The notes under the pieces: model-generated
Databases searched by the model: none
Seen by the model: the letters and a program-made list of their open reading frames with translations, nothing else
What the model was told of the DNA's origin: nothing
In this document: piece by piece, positions 1 to 11,656 of the stretch
How positions within the stretch are numbered: position 1 is the stretch's first letter
How the letters are laid out: each line of letters starts with the position of its first letter
Position numbers and translations under genes: made by a program
DNA from: Mercenaria mercenaria
Lineage: Eukaryota > Mollusca > Bivalvia > Venerida > Veneridae
Direction: 5' to 3'
DNA: 64,000 bases
Assembly (NCBI RefSeq): GCF_021730395.1
Contig: NW_026461109.1
Location: 1-64,000 of the forward strand

Positions 1-74
1 CGTTTGGACAAAATATTGTCCGTTGTAAAATATTTGTAGTACTACTTTTCAAAAATCATATATGAAATACTATC

Positions 75-367
75 AGGTTATTTAACATTGTTCTGTACAA
101 TACGGTGATATATTTGGACGAGTACCCAGCTGAGAAAACCATATTGGACGAGCCGCTAGGCGAGTTCAATATGGTTTTCTCAGCTGGGTACTCAACAGGT
201 CCTTTTTATTCTATATCTCTTTCTCTCTTATATATATATATACTATAATAATAGTTTAAATTAAAAATGTTTCACTGAATATTGTATTCCTGTCTTTTTT
301 TCCCAGCTTGGTATGAGTGCAAATATATAATTATTATACAGAACAATGTTAGACCTTAAATAACCTT
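75..367. repeat. Nested inverted-repeat (foldback) element
   Basis: A perfect 27-bp inverted repeat (120-146 against 167-193, beginning GAGTACCCAGCTGAG) encloses a 20-bp loop. Outside it, a second inverted pair (about 75-100 against 335-367, core AACATTGTTCTGTA) repeats in opposite orientation with one short insertion. Two nested palindromes fit a foldback or MITE-like non-autonomous element. No coding frame is present and no target duplication was identified. Confidence 0.6.
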
Positions 368-459
368 TTTATTCTATATTTATTTCACTTCATACGTAAT
401 ATACGTAATTCATTGAATGTTGTTTTTTCTGCGTATCATCATTAAAAAAAGTATATTGT

Positions 460-770
460 GCAACCCCCCTACAACAGCCATTTGGCGATTTGGGTGGTAA
501 TAATACTTGGCTCAGGTATTATGCCCACAAACATTGTCAGCAAGTTTGGTGAAGATCGGATGAAAACTGTTAGACTTAAAAGAGCGGACAAGGCTAAATT
601 CCCCGTTTTTCGAGTAATTCAAGGACTGTAATCAAAGAGTGCCTGGTACAATTTGGCTGGTTATCGAAATTGGCCGAGATGTAATGCCCACAAACATTCT
701 CAGCAAGTTTGGTGAAGAGCCGACGAAAACTGAATTATAGAGCAGACATGTTTTGGATGCTGACCGCCCG
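460..770. repeat. Dispersed repeat with two internal units
   Basis: The phrase CCCACAAACATT followed by CAGCAAGTTTGGTGAAG occurs at about 525 and 684, giving a period near 158 bp. Sequence between the copies is also alike (GAAAACTG, GCGGAC/GCAGAC). The layout matches the other dispersed repeats with short tandem units in this window. No protein is encoded. Confidence 0.5.
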
Positions 771-1105
771 TCCGCTACCATTCATAGTCTTCTCCATTTT
801 GTTTCTAACCGTTAAACAAAAAATGCTTAGGTAGCTATTCAGATACCAATTCAATCTGATGATCCTTTTTACTGTATTTATTAACGAACGTTTTAATATC
901 TAAATCAGATAGCGTTGTTATCCCTTGAATCGTTTTTGTGTGTTGTAAACAAAACAAAAAAAAAAAAAAAACTAAAATTAAATCCAGATTTCAAGACGCA
1001 TAATCAAACTCTGTACACAGAGCGCCTACTTCATCCGATTTACATTTTCGGAACATTTTCACGCGTTTCTGGCTTTATCATATGTTTAACATGGGACTGT
1101 TGAAC

Positions 1106-1222
1106 CGTCCAAATACAGAAAATACAGGATTTTTTGTACGCGCATGCGTCCAAATACAGAAAATACAGGATTTTGTACGCACGTGCATCCAAATACCGTA
1201 ATATATTGTACGGTCACGTGTT
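1106..1222 (+). repeat. Short tandem repeat, unit about 40 bp
   Basis: Three successive copies of a unit containing GTCCAAATACAGAAAATACAGG and then GTACGC are visible. The third copy is degenerate. The flanks 771-1105 hold only AT-rich DNA, including a poly(A) run near 957-971. Confidence 0.6.
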
Positions 1223-3626
1223 GCAAATGAACGTTCGCGATTGGATAGATAAAATAGATATAGAATAAAAGCTATTTACTTTAAGTCAGCATTACTGAAA
1301 TATTGAAAATACATGTCTATTGTTTACGGAAAACGTTTTATCGATCTTTTCTATTTCAAAATTTCACTGCTTACGTATCATGTTAATAAATAAAAATGGC
1401 TATATTTCATAGCATATAATGTACTTTGCAAGTAGATAGTTACTTGATAATCAGCTTTGCTACACATAGTGAATTATAATATCTGTTTCTTTCCATATAG
1501 CCAAACTAGTCTGTTATATCCATTATAGATTATATTTGTTTCTTCTTAAATAAAAATACGATATAACCACTGTCTCGTATATTGAAGACTCACACAATTA
1601 TATATATATACCTAATTTTTTAGCCATATATGCAATAAAGAGTTGATATAATGCAACATTTTGAGTAAATTGTTTTCGGAGCGCCTGAGACAGCCGTAGA
1701 AAGCAGAGAATTTTATTACCAATCAATATCTTTTCGCATGTTTATCGCTTATTAACACCTTTTTATTAGGGGACTAGGGTGTTGGTGATAGCAGCGGAAG
1801 CACTGCGTCTATGTTAACAGCCAAATTCCCGAATATTTTTAATTATTATAATAAATACAATTGTTGTCAGATACAGTCAGTACGAAAATAGAAATATTTT
1901 ATTGAAAAATGCTTACTCTCTACGTTATTTGTATACAATCACACGGCAATATTTAAATGTATAATTATGTTTATATTTTTATTATGTTTGAAAAAAAAGA
2001 CACAGTTTACCTCAATAATTTGTCTGCCAGTCCGTCTGTCCGTCCGTCTGTCACAAGTATTAAAGAATCAATCATGTAATATTCGTATCAACCTGTGTTT
2101 CGAAAATGTCGGTGCAACAACATCATTTCACTTGAAATAAATCAAGTTTTGTAGATTTTTTTCTAGGATAAGATAATCCTGGTTTTAACATCTAACATCT
2201 CTTAAATACATACCTATTTAGTTCTTAATGGGTGACTGGCTCGAGGGCAAGTAGGTCACACTTCCATGTCTGGTGTTGGCTATACACCAATAAAAATGTT
2301 CTTTTTTATATATAAAATTCAGCTACCTTAAAACAATTTTGATACAGTTTTTAGATTTTCACTCTGTCGTAGACCTTTTTTTTCCGCAAAAATCTATACT
2401 TTGCCTCAACAAAACAGAAACAGAGGGTGTTAAATAGTATGCAGTAAAATGCACGTTAAATGAAGTCAGGTACCCTCATATTGCCGCATTTGAGAAAGTG
2501 GTCCGCAGAATAAACACCCTACTTTCGTTTATAGGCATACAGACACTAAATAGAAAAATGGCGCGAAAACAAATGGTAATGGCGGATGCAAATAGTCCTC
2601 ATTTTTGTGCTCTGTAGAGCTATGTTTCCTATTCTCTTTGCATTTTTTGGAGTAAAATCACATGACAGATCTATGCTTGACACGTAGGTAGCATTTCGAT
2701 AATGAAATAACAACATGACAAAATTTTTCATGGAAACTTAAATTATACACCACCAGTATAATTTGGGGTCTCTTTTTCAGCTACTAGTATTTTTTCAGTT
2801 GGTGTGCTTGACTGATACTATTTTTCTTGCATCAAACATGACCCCACTTTTTTTTTTTAATTTTATTTAGCACTGATAATATTCTTCAAGAAAATGTAGG
2901 TTACAGACATTTAAAATGGGTCCTGATTTGTGCTGCGGCCATTTGAAATAGATCAATTTTATATAGAATAAAGAACAACAACTATTTAGTGTGTTATAAC
3001 CTTTTAAAGTAAACAACTCGAAGGCATGTAAAGTATCTTAATGTATGTAAAATACATTGCACGAGTGAAATAATGCTCATTTAGCCCTTGTTTTACGTGC
3101 AAATGTGCGAAAGATGCTTGTGAAGTTTGAAGTTCCTGGGTGCAGTGGTTCGCGAGTAAAGTGCCTTCATGCAAAACATTAACGTTGTGACGAACGAACG
3201 AACAAACTAACTAACGAAATAACGGACGGACAGTTGAAAACTAATATTGCTTCTTTCGGGGGCATAAAAAGAAAGAAACTTGAATATTTTTTTCTGATAT
3301 ATATCTCTTCATAAAATTGATTAAGCCTGATCTTGTACGGTAGTGGAAATGGATGCTACCATCCACGCCGTTAAACTCACTCATACACTATCACTTCGTA
3401 ATATGACGCGAAATATGGCGTCACAAATGCTGACTTGTAGCTTTTCTCTCTTAGAAACATGAAGGCAATCTACTACCTGCATAATATCTTTACCCGCTAG
3501 GTAGGGATTAATCAGTCCACTTTCTAACGTGACTATTCCTTTCATTTTTATTTCAGTCTGATAGTCCAACTTGTGACGTAATTATAACCTTCGTTTTATT
3601 TCAATCTGGAATTATGTCCAGCTCTA
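1223..3626. other. AT-rich DNA without recognisable genes
   Basis: No supported coding region, RNA gene or clear mobile element was seen on either strand. Simple sequence occurs near 2024-2052 (GTCTGTCC-type) and 3187-3230 (GAACGAAC-type). These are common at the ends of molluscan dispersed repeats, but no boundaries could be drawn. Confidence 0.5.
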
Positions 3627-4070
3627 GGCGGACCGGTGGTCTAGCGGTAACAATTTGATTGTCAATCAAGAGGTCCAGGGTTCGAGTTCCTGTCCAGGCA
3701 TTGGAAGTTTCTGAGATGCTCTGGAGTGTCTCCCACCTAACTAAGAGGCCTGTACTGGTTCTTCCCGGGAGAGACGGCTTTGCGTGAATAAGTGCTATGC
3801 ACTGGACACCTTAAATAGCAAAATTTCTAATCGCAAAGAGATAGGTTAATTTAGCCGGACATACCTTATCTAAATATGTTCTCTCTAACTCTTCTGGGGC
3901 CTTATCTCATTCTGTCCCTGTGGTCAGGCCGCTCAGAGTCTGAAGTAGAGGATGAATTTCGCGCCCTGTGTGGCTGCATTTCTATATGTAAAGCGCATTT
4001 GAACGTGTTTACAAAAATAATAATAACAATGATAACAATGATAATAATAATAATAATAATGATAATAACC
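3627..4070 (+). mobile_element. tRNA-derived SINE with LINE-like 3' tail
   Basis: The 5' head (3627-3700) resembles a tRNA gene. It has an A-box-like TGGTCTAGCGG at about 3636 and a B box GGTTCGAGTTCC at 3679-3690. A body of about 280 bp follows, and the 3' part carries ATGTAAAGCGCATTTGAACG near 3988 before an (AAT)n/(AAC)n tract. The same 3' motif occurs in the LINE 3' tail at 20937-21180, so the SINE probably borrows that LINE's machinery (inference). It is not a functional tRNA gene, because the cloverleaf is imperfect and it continues into a SINE body. Confidence 0.75.
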
Positions 4071-4133
4071 CGGCCATATCTAAAATCTGATTAATCATTA
4101 GTGATTAAAATTGAGGAGCTCTATCTTTCCGCA

Positions 4134-4413
4134 TACCCGCCCGCTTAGCTTAGTCAGTAGGGAGAGCTTCGGTCTACGAATCGCGGGGTCGTAGGTTCGA
4201 TCCTTGGGCTGGACGAATGTTCTCCGTGACGATTTGATAAAAGAAGCTGTATCTGTAATCATTAGTCCTCTTTTTCATGTGGGGAAGTTGGCAGGTACTT
4301 GCGGAGAACAGGTTTGTACCGGTACAGAATCCAGCAACACTGGCTAGGTTAACTGCCAGCCGTTACATGCTTGAAATACTGTTGAAAACGGCGTTAAACC
4401 CAAACTAAACAAA
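4134..4413 (+). mobile_element. tRNA-derived SINE (Meta-type body) with perfect TSD
   Basis: The tRNA-like head starts near 4138, with A-box region TAGCTTAGTCAGTAGGG and B box GGTTCGATCC at 4194-4203. The body includes GGGGAAGTTGGCAGGTACTT, as in bivalve SINEs with a conserved central domain. The 3' end is GGCGTTAAACCC plus an A-rich tail. A perfect 14-bp target duplication (TCTATCTTTCCGCA) lies at 4120-4133 and 4414-4427. It proves retrotransposition and suggests a fairly recent insertion. The Meta-SINE family name is from memory. Confidence 0.85.
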
Positions 4414-4619
4414 TCTATCTTTCCGCAAAATAGTTTCTGTGTTTAAATATTTCCATTTCTTAATATTTTTATATAAATAAAACTGCATTTGTACCGATGC
4501 ACTTAAAATTCGCCTGCCTGACATGTTTTGATTCCCAATAAATGCTAGCTATCTGACAACGGTGCATATCTCTGAATTAAGTATGTGTTCAGGTTTAACA
4601 TCTTTTCAAAAGTTTTACA

Positions 4620-4860
4620 GTTATATAAACTACGGTGTCTACTTGTAGCAGTGAGCACAATGCCCAACTTTATAGTGCTGCCTCACTAGAATATTACGCC
4701 GTAAGAACGTGATATGATACCCCACCCAGTAACATTATACTGACACCGGGCTGACAAGTCCTAGGACTACCGTCTTGAGCGCCAAGTGAGGAAGCTTCTA
4801 GTACCATTTTTACGTCTTTGGTATGACGCGACCGGGCATCGAACCTATAACCGGTTTCGC
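4620..4860 (-). mobile_element. SINE fragment, minus strand
   Basis: The sequence aligns with 56230-56489 over most of its length: both have CGGTGTCT.CTTGTA, AGCACAATGCCC, and ACCATTTTT followed by ACGTCTTTG. Read on the minus strand it ends in a tRNA-like region with B-box-like GGTTCGATGCCC near 4840-4851. The A-box side is missing or diverged, so this is a partial copy of the same family as the 56-kb SINE. Confidence 0.6.
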
Positions 4861-5765
4861 TGGTGTGTGACTTTCTACGGGTTTTGCAAAATGCTCATTT
4901 TTGCAACATTGCATATGTTGCACAAACCTATGTACAAGGGAAAATCTGATACACATTTTTCTTATTCGTCATTAAAAATCGCTGTATTCACAATCATGTC
5001 TAGAATGCGTTAGTACCTCAATGCAGATCAAGAATATAAAAAAACTTTAAAGCGCTAAACATTTTTGTTCGGATATTTTTTTTCTATTTTTGCGCGGCTT
5101 AGATTATCCAAGCCTGCTAAAATTCTCGAGTCATATATAACATCAAAGATTAAGATATTGTGATAATAACTAATATCGTATTTCATATTAAACGAAAGAA
5201 ACTTACTTTTTATATATGTAATTCGAGAAATATATGTATTGTTCTAATCAGAAAAATATATGTCATATGATCACCGTTATATAATATTACAATTACATTT
5301 CATCAATTTTTATTCATTAAAACAAGGAAGTAAAAAACTACTCCTTGCCACTGAAAATCAATTAGCAATTATCCCAACAATGGCGACATAATCTTTGTAG
5401 CAAGATTCTGTGCTTGTCGATTTAAATGTGCCAACGTAGGAAATATAAAATCTTCTCAGTTCCTCTTGTATTGTATTTCATAATCACTAAAATTATCGAA
5501 CTTCCTTTAAAAAATAACTTAATTGCCATGGCAAAATAAAAACAAAACAAACTGAGTTATCGATATGAAACAATATATTTACAATATATAAAAATAAAGT
5601 TTGCCGAATACGTCAATCCAATTAGACAAAAAGAAATTTAAACACTAAAATACTAATCATGATATTTGTATTGTTAATGACTAATTTACCGAAGTAATAA
5701 ATCTGTGCATGAACTGAACCACGCGGGCGAAAGCGTTAATGGCTTAATATCCACGCATCTGAATT
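4861..5765. other. AT-rich DNA, nothing recognised
   Basis: No open frame with protein-like composition, no RNA gene and no repeat boundary were found in this stretch. Confidence 0.5.
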
Positions 5766-6950
5766 ATAGAACAGAACAGAACAGAACAGACACTTTATTA
5801 AGACTTGTACATAGTACATAATGTAGAGATAGTCCCCTTAAATTTTCAATGATAGTAATACATTAAATAAAATCTAGAAATTGATTTCCAAGTCCTTGAA
5901 ATAACCAAAAACAATTTCACAAATGTGATGTTTATGATAGTTTTGTTAATATCAATAACAGAAGTTTTAATTTTTAATTTAAAGTTGTGATCCACAACGA
6001 ATGACAACTCTTGCCTTGGGCTAGTACTTATAAGAGATATCTATTAGTTTACTTCCCTTGCAATTACACAATTGAATGGAAAATGAAAACTGTTTTAGAC
6101 ACCATATCATACTTTTTTGCACAACAAAAACATTAAGGATTTATTCATTTGTGTTTGATTTACCCCTCAAAACATGGTTCCTATGATTCTGTCAACTTGC
6201 ACATGGTATAAAATTAACTTTTAACAAACCAATGATAAAATGAAGTACCAGTAAGTAACTAATAGTGCAGATAATACAGTTTTGCTTGTATCAAAATGTC
6301 ACTATAGAAGCACTTTTGTAATACAGAACACCTGGTAGGATTAGTAAAAGTGCAATTATATTGATCTCTATTGCCTATGCCTACGTAATGTAAATTACAT
6401 ATTCTTTACATATATAATATCAACGTGACAATAAACATGACATAAGGAATATTGTATATTTAGTATTTTAGACTTTAATATAATTACATATACAGTAGAA
6501 AATATGTGGAGAATGCACATAAGGTATCAACGTTCGACAGTTAGAATTGCATTTCTGATGGTTAGAGCTTCTTTTACATATCTAGATAATTGAATAAGTT
6601 GGGCTTTGTTATTTGAATTAAGGAGCTCTATGAACTTATACACCGATGGACATATAAAATATTCTACTTTTAAGTAATTCTTTCTAATATCAGCGTAACA
6701 TCTACATATACAAACAAAATGGTAATATTCGTCTTCAATGTCTAAATTTTTGTAAAATAAACAGTATCTTTCCTTCCGAGGAATTCGATTTCTACTATAT
6801 CTGCCAGTCTGTATTCTAAGTGGAAGACCACTCGTCCTAAGTCTACAAAAATAAAATGTAAAACATCTTGGCAGTATATCCAAATAAGTCTCATATTCTA
6901 AAAGACATTTAATGTTATTATACATGTACGATACAGAGCTGTTTTCAATA
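5766..6950 (-). pseudogene. LINE 3' end: ORF2 C-terminus and 3' UTR with (TGTTC)n tail
   Basis: On the minus strand 6925-6527 encodes about 130 residues typical of the region after the reverse transcriptase in many LINE ORF2 proteins. Visible are GLPLRIQTGRYSRNRIPRKERYC (cut here as GRYSRN..PRKERYC), then DIEDEYYHF followed by a Cys-rich stretch, then SVYKFIELLNSNNKAQL. The cysteines and histidine (RYC, HFVCIC) suggest the zinc-binding knuckle of that domain. The minus strand runs on through about 750 bp of AT-rich 3' UTR to an AATAAAGTG motif and a (TGTTC)n tail at 5766-5790, as expected of a LINE 3' terminus. All of the RT and endonuclease are missing (5' truncation). The clade is uncertain (L1/Tx1 or I-like). 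Confidence 0.65.
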
Positions 6951-7419
6951 TTAGCATACTATTTTTGTTTTACAGTGTCAATAATGCGACATTTTAACTC
7001 GCTCAAAAACAAAAGCTTATTTATACCTTCAAAATGATCAAATATAGCTATATATCTATATAAGAATCCATAGTGATTTAAATAGACAGTTGTAAATCAG
7101 ACAATATGTTTTGTTTATTTTCATTCTAACATGCTTATTAAAACATTATGATAAAAAGTATGCTGTACTATATTGAAGTTGAAATCGTCTCTTGTATAAA
7201 TGACATCTATGTCGATGTACATGTAGTATTGCTATAACCAAATAAAAACACAGCGTGTATTTAACTAACACAATAAAAGAGTAATCAGACAATGTGTTCA
7301 TTTGTATACTGTCCAACATTAGTGTAGCAATTAGCCTCGTTTTGAAAAGGGCACAACAGGCAGTACTACATGTACTGTTACATACCAAAAACTTGTCATG
7401 ACATTTTTAGATTTTATTA

Positions 7420-7463
<44 letters not shown>

Positions 7464-7925
7464 CACATTTAGATCTCTTTTCATATAAAAATACGTTCAA
7501 AAGTGATTTACATAACACATTTATATAATGTTCAATAAAAATGGTAGTTGAACTATAATAGAAAGAATTTAAAATTACATTACGGTAATAAGATACCTAG
7601 TATTTTAAATAAAAGGGAAGCAGATCAAAACATGAAACAAAGTACACTATCGTAAAACATTAACTAAAGACACAGGTTAGAGCAGAATAGAACAGAAGAT
7701 ATCCTACATTTTAAACAGACAGAATTAACCTGTATGATGCCCGTGAAATGCATCACAGCATGCAAACCGTCCCGGATGATCGATTCAATCCCCATTTAAA
7801 CGGTCCTGAGAACATCCATGATACATCCCACAGAAAAAAACACTGCCTATATTATTCTGTCACACTAGAGTTCTTGATAAGAGTAGTTGATTGGCCGGTA
7901 CCTACATTATTCTACCAGGTAATTA
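6951..7925. other. AT-rich DNA with an (ATT)n microsatellite
   Basis: A trinucleotide (ATT)n tract occupies about 7413-7460. The rest shows no supported gene or repeat structure. Confidence 0.6.
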
Positions 7926-9010
7926 GTGAGATTAGTTCCCAAAGAATTGTATGAAATAATGCATCTTCAGCGCTTTTTTGACACTTTGCAAGGCCTTGCA
8001 CCCTCTTATGCCAGATGGGACGGCATTCCATATCCTCGCAGCTGCTGTCTGAAAGCTCCTGTCACCAAATCGCACTGTTCGACATTTAGGCACCACTAGT
8101 TTTAATGCATATTTTTCTGCGATCTAAGATTTCTGGATGACGTATGTATTTCGAACATGTTCTTTACCTGAGCTGGTGATTGATCTATGAGTGCCTTATA
8201 TGTATTTGTTAGAATTTTGTATTCTACCCTACACCGCACAGGAAGCCAATGGAGTTCACGCAGCACAGGTGTTATATGGTCGTATATGAATGTTCTGGTT
8301 ACGATTCTAGCTGCCGTATTTTGGACATATAGCAATTTGTTTATTGACTGTTTTGGAATCCCATATAGAAGAGAGTTGCAATAATCCAAACGTGATGTAA
8401 AAAGAGAATCGATTAGATTTTTGGTTACGTTTGCGGTAATATATTTTCTGATGTGACTAATTTGCTACAACTGTGCTTAGGAATTCCTACAAACACTATT
8501 CATATGTTGCTCCATCCTCATGTTCGAGTCCAGGAAAACACCGATGTTCCTGACACTGCCTTATTGTTTGATTTCAGAGCCGTCCACTTTCACAGATATA
8601 TTTGAAACAGATTGTGTTTTGTGTTCAGATGAAAATATGAAAATATGATTAATTCTGTTTTTACAGCATTGAGTTTCAATATTTTGGTATTCATTCAACT
8701 TACTATATCCTTTAAACAACTTTGAACGCAATGAATGGTCTCTTCAACAGACATTCTGTTTATTGGTTTGGAGGATTGATATAACTGCGAATTGGCCGCA
8801 TAGAAATGATTGTTCGGTCCATGCATTCTGCAGATAGCTCCGACTGGTTTTGTGTACATTGTGTAGTTCTTTTGTCCAAGGACAGACCCTTTGGGTACAC
8901 TGTACTTCATGAGCCCTGGTTGTGATAGCTCACCATCTATGCATACGGTCTGGTAGCGGTCACCTAGGTATGACATCATCCATGCGAGATTTTGTACGAG
9001 CTGAAGTGTT
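7926..9010 (-). pseudogene. LINE reverse transcriptase fragment (jockey/CR1-like)
   Basis: Minus-strand frames from 8979 to 8695 and 8389 to 7926 match the second half of a non-LTR reverse transcriptase. In order: SYLGDRYQTVCIDG, then VPKGSVLG (family VPQGSVLGP), then FYAANSQLY where the family has FYADDTQLY, then MDYCNSLLYGIP, NTAARIVTRTF, and ITPVLRELHWLPVRCRVEYK. The C-terminus has FGDRSFQTAAARIWNAVPS near 8030-7990. The catalytic Asp pair is lost and the frame changes between pieces, so it is dead. The 5' half, including the endonuclease, is absent, which is usual for 5'-truncated LINE copies. It resembles the LINE at 61.5 kb but is not the same copy. Confidence 0.85.
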
Positions 9011-10707
9011 TGAGTTCAAAGCACGTTGCTGTCCTGTAACAATCTTTGTTATCACAGATATTGGATCTCACAAAATCTCTTTAGAGCTATATCCGTGACA
9101 GCTGGTGAACACTTAGCAGAGTATGAAGGGATTATACAATACAATAGATGCGATCTTTCCTTATACGCCAATCAACCAATATTGAAAATCCAGATCAGCT
9201 ACTATTATTAAAATTAAAGCATTTAGGTCTATTGAACAGGTTACTCTCAGTATAGGGGTACTCGAGGGGGAATTCCTTAATTCAGTCGTGTTTGGACACA
9301 AATAAAGGGGTTTACATAGACAATCTAAGGGAACTACCGCAAGTAATTCCTTTAGTTTCACAGAGTCATCAAAATACATGCAAACTTTCAACAATTTCAG
9401 ATCAAGGGATCAATCTCAATAACGGACAAGAGTTATCTCAGACAATTCCCATACTTGCAGAGACTAAATTTTCTTCTCAAGACTTACATCAGTATCTCAT
9501 TATTCAAAACAGTGTCATTAAATAATAATTGGTGAGAAGAACGAAAGCTTTGTTGTGTCCCTTATATCAGCTATTGTAATTTGGTAGCAGTTAAATGATG
9601 TAAAGGTGATATAGTTCAATTTACACTACACATCTTGATCCAGTGTTACATCATTGAAATTTAATTCTGTATGTATGATACAACAAAATTTGTTTCAGGC
9701 AGCTATAGTAATAACGAATCTATTGTGATTATTATCCCGTTAGCTCTTCAACAAGAAGGCATTAGGTATTGTTTACAAACTGCCAATTTCGCTAAATATC
9801 TTAGTTCTGGAATATCCTCACATGATTTGTCCATTCTTATATGTTGATCAGATTGCCCATTAAAATTATATTGGATTCAAGTGAATTTCAAATACGGCAA
9901 CTTTGATACATTGTGTGTACATGGGAAGAATTTACTTCTCTTACCTCATGTAACCTACCCAGTCCGTGAATCCATGATGTGCACACCTTACTTTGGGAGC
10001 AAAAATGGGTGAAAACATGTCATAAAAATTGAACAAGTCTGTTGTCTAGACTGTGTATTTTTGTATTTTTAGGAAAATTATAGTAAGTGCAATGGAACTA
10101 AAAACATGTGTTTGTGTAATACAATCTGACATTTGTAAAAAAACATGCTTTAGAAATTATATAGGATTCATGCCTTTGACATTGAAAATTCACCTGCTCC
10201 AAAAGTAGAACCCCTAGCGTTAGAAAACGCTTAAACGGACGGATTGACAGTGCCTACCTTAGGTGGCATAAAAAAGAAAAACCGATCAGCTCCTTTGTAT
10301 CCAGAATTGCCCTGTTGAAGACTGGCAAAATTATAGACTACAAAAAAATCCGAAATAGAAAATATATTAATCACAGAACGAGCAAATAGGCAGTAAATGT
10401 GTAAAAAATAAATTCGGAGTATAATATCACAGATGGGAGTTGCCACAACTTTCATTTCTGCAATGGTATAAGACTTGCATTTCCAATTTACCATTAATTC
10501 TTACTATAAGAAATGTCTTCAGTGTTTTGTAATGCGGCGGGGGTACGTGTTTATTAAAAGATAACAATGCACAACAAGGAATCAGTAAAACTGAACAATG
10601 CTCCCCGATGCATGTGTTTGTCCAAATATGGAGAATAACGTATTAGAAACAAAAAGAGATCATAAAAAGAAGAAAATTGAATAAAGGGAGATATTTAAAG
10701 CAAGAGG
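9011..10707. other. Unassigned AT-rich DNA
   Basis: One open frame of 77 codons (9292-9525, plus) has an internal echo (ELPQVIPL and ELSQTIPI). It lacks splice context or family resemblance and is not called as a gene. Nothing else is supported here. Confidence 0.45.
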
Positions 10708-10970
10708 GGCCTCCGTTGCCGAGTGGTTAATGTCGCTGACTTCAAATCACTTGCCCCTCATCGATGTGGGTTCGAGCCTCACTCGGGGCATGAATTCTTC
10801 ATGTGAAGAAGCCATCCAGCTGGCTTACGGAAGGTCAATGGTTCTACCCAGGTGCCCGCTCGTGATGAAATAATGCACGGAAGGGCACATGGGGTCTTCC
10901 TCCACCATTAAAGCTGGAAAGTCATATGACATATCATGTGTCGGTGCGACGTTAAATCCAACAAAAAAAA
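10708..10970 (+). mobile_element. tRNA-Ser/Leu-like SINE
   Basis: The head has A box GTTGCCGAGTGGTTAA at 10715-10730 and B box GGTTCGAGCCTC at 10769-10780, with spacing like a tRNA with a long variable arm. The body contains GAAGCCATCCAGCTGGCTTAC and ends with GGTGCGACGTTAAATCCAAC plus an A-run. A degraded relative of this body is seen near 48.2 kb. Confidence 0.8.
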
Positions 10971-10990
10971 TGTATATTTTATTCATATAG

Positions 10991-11232
10991 ATTTTTGAGA
11001 CATGAAAACAGAGATTTGAGTATATATATGCAAATGTTGAACCAGTACGAATGTGTAGTACAATTCGGGCTCGTATATAAAGCAGCACCGAAACACTTCT
11101 TATTGCGTTAGTGGACTTCTGTGCCATGTGCGTGTTCGTTTGTACTGCTAGGCGCTTTGCCGTAATTAGTCTGATATATTGTGGTGGTGATTTAGTTCGT
11201 ATAAATTCTCTCTACTATATAATAATTTATAA
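10991..11232 (+). repeat. Direct duplication, copy 1 (about 240 bp)
   Basis: It matches 11415-11656 at roughly 90% or better: both contain GAGACATGAAAACAGAGATT, TATATAAAGCAGC and TTTGCCGTAATTAGTCTG. The copies lie in the same orientation, 182 bp apart. TATATAAAG inside could be a core promoter, but no gene follows. It could be a tandem duplication or the two ends of a small element; the sequence alone does not decide. Confidence 0.8.
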
Positions 11233-11414
11233 TGCGAACTTGTATTCTATCGGATCTCACGTATGGGAAAGTCAACTGTTCTGAATATAATTATATCCCT
11301 TAATGCAAAATATCTCTATATAGTCAATGCATCCTTGAGATCCAGTTAATTTCAGAAAGAGAAAATATAGCTTCTCTGGTCCCAATCAGTTAAAATACTA
11401 AAATGTCACTACTG

Positions 11415-11656
11415 ATTTGTGAGACATGAAAACAGAGATTTGAGTATATATATGCAAATGTTGAACCAGTACGAATGTGTAGTACAATTCGGGCTCATAT
11501 ATAAAGCAGCGTCGAAACTAATCTTATTGGGTTAGTGGACTTGCTGTGACATGTACGTGTTCGTTTGTACTGGTAGGCGCTTTGCCGTAATTAGTCTGGT
11601 ATATTGTGGTGGTGATTTAGTTCGTATAAATTCTCTCTAATATATATATAATTTTG
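11415..11656 (+). repeat. Direct duplication, copy 2 (about 240 bp)
   Basis: Second copy of the block at 10991-11232. The differences are scattered substitutions plus a short change around GCAGCGTCGAAAC. The spacer 11233-11414 is AT-rich with no recognised content. Confidence 0.8.

Noticed and set aside
3627-3700. tRNA gene
   Set aside because: A and B boxes are present but stems are imperfect and the sequence continues into a SINE body; the same holds for 4138, 10708 and 56487.
9292-9525. Open frame with two-fold echo (ELPQVIPL / ELSQTIPI)
   Set aside because: No splice or promoter context, no known family, and an overlapping frame on the other strand looks equally plausible by chance.
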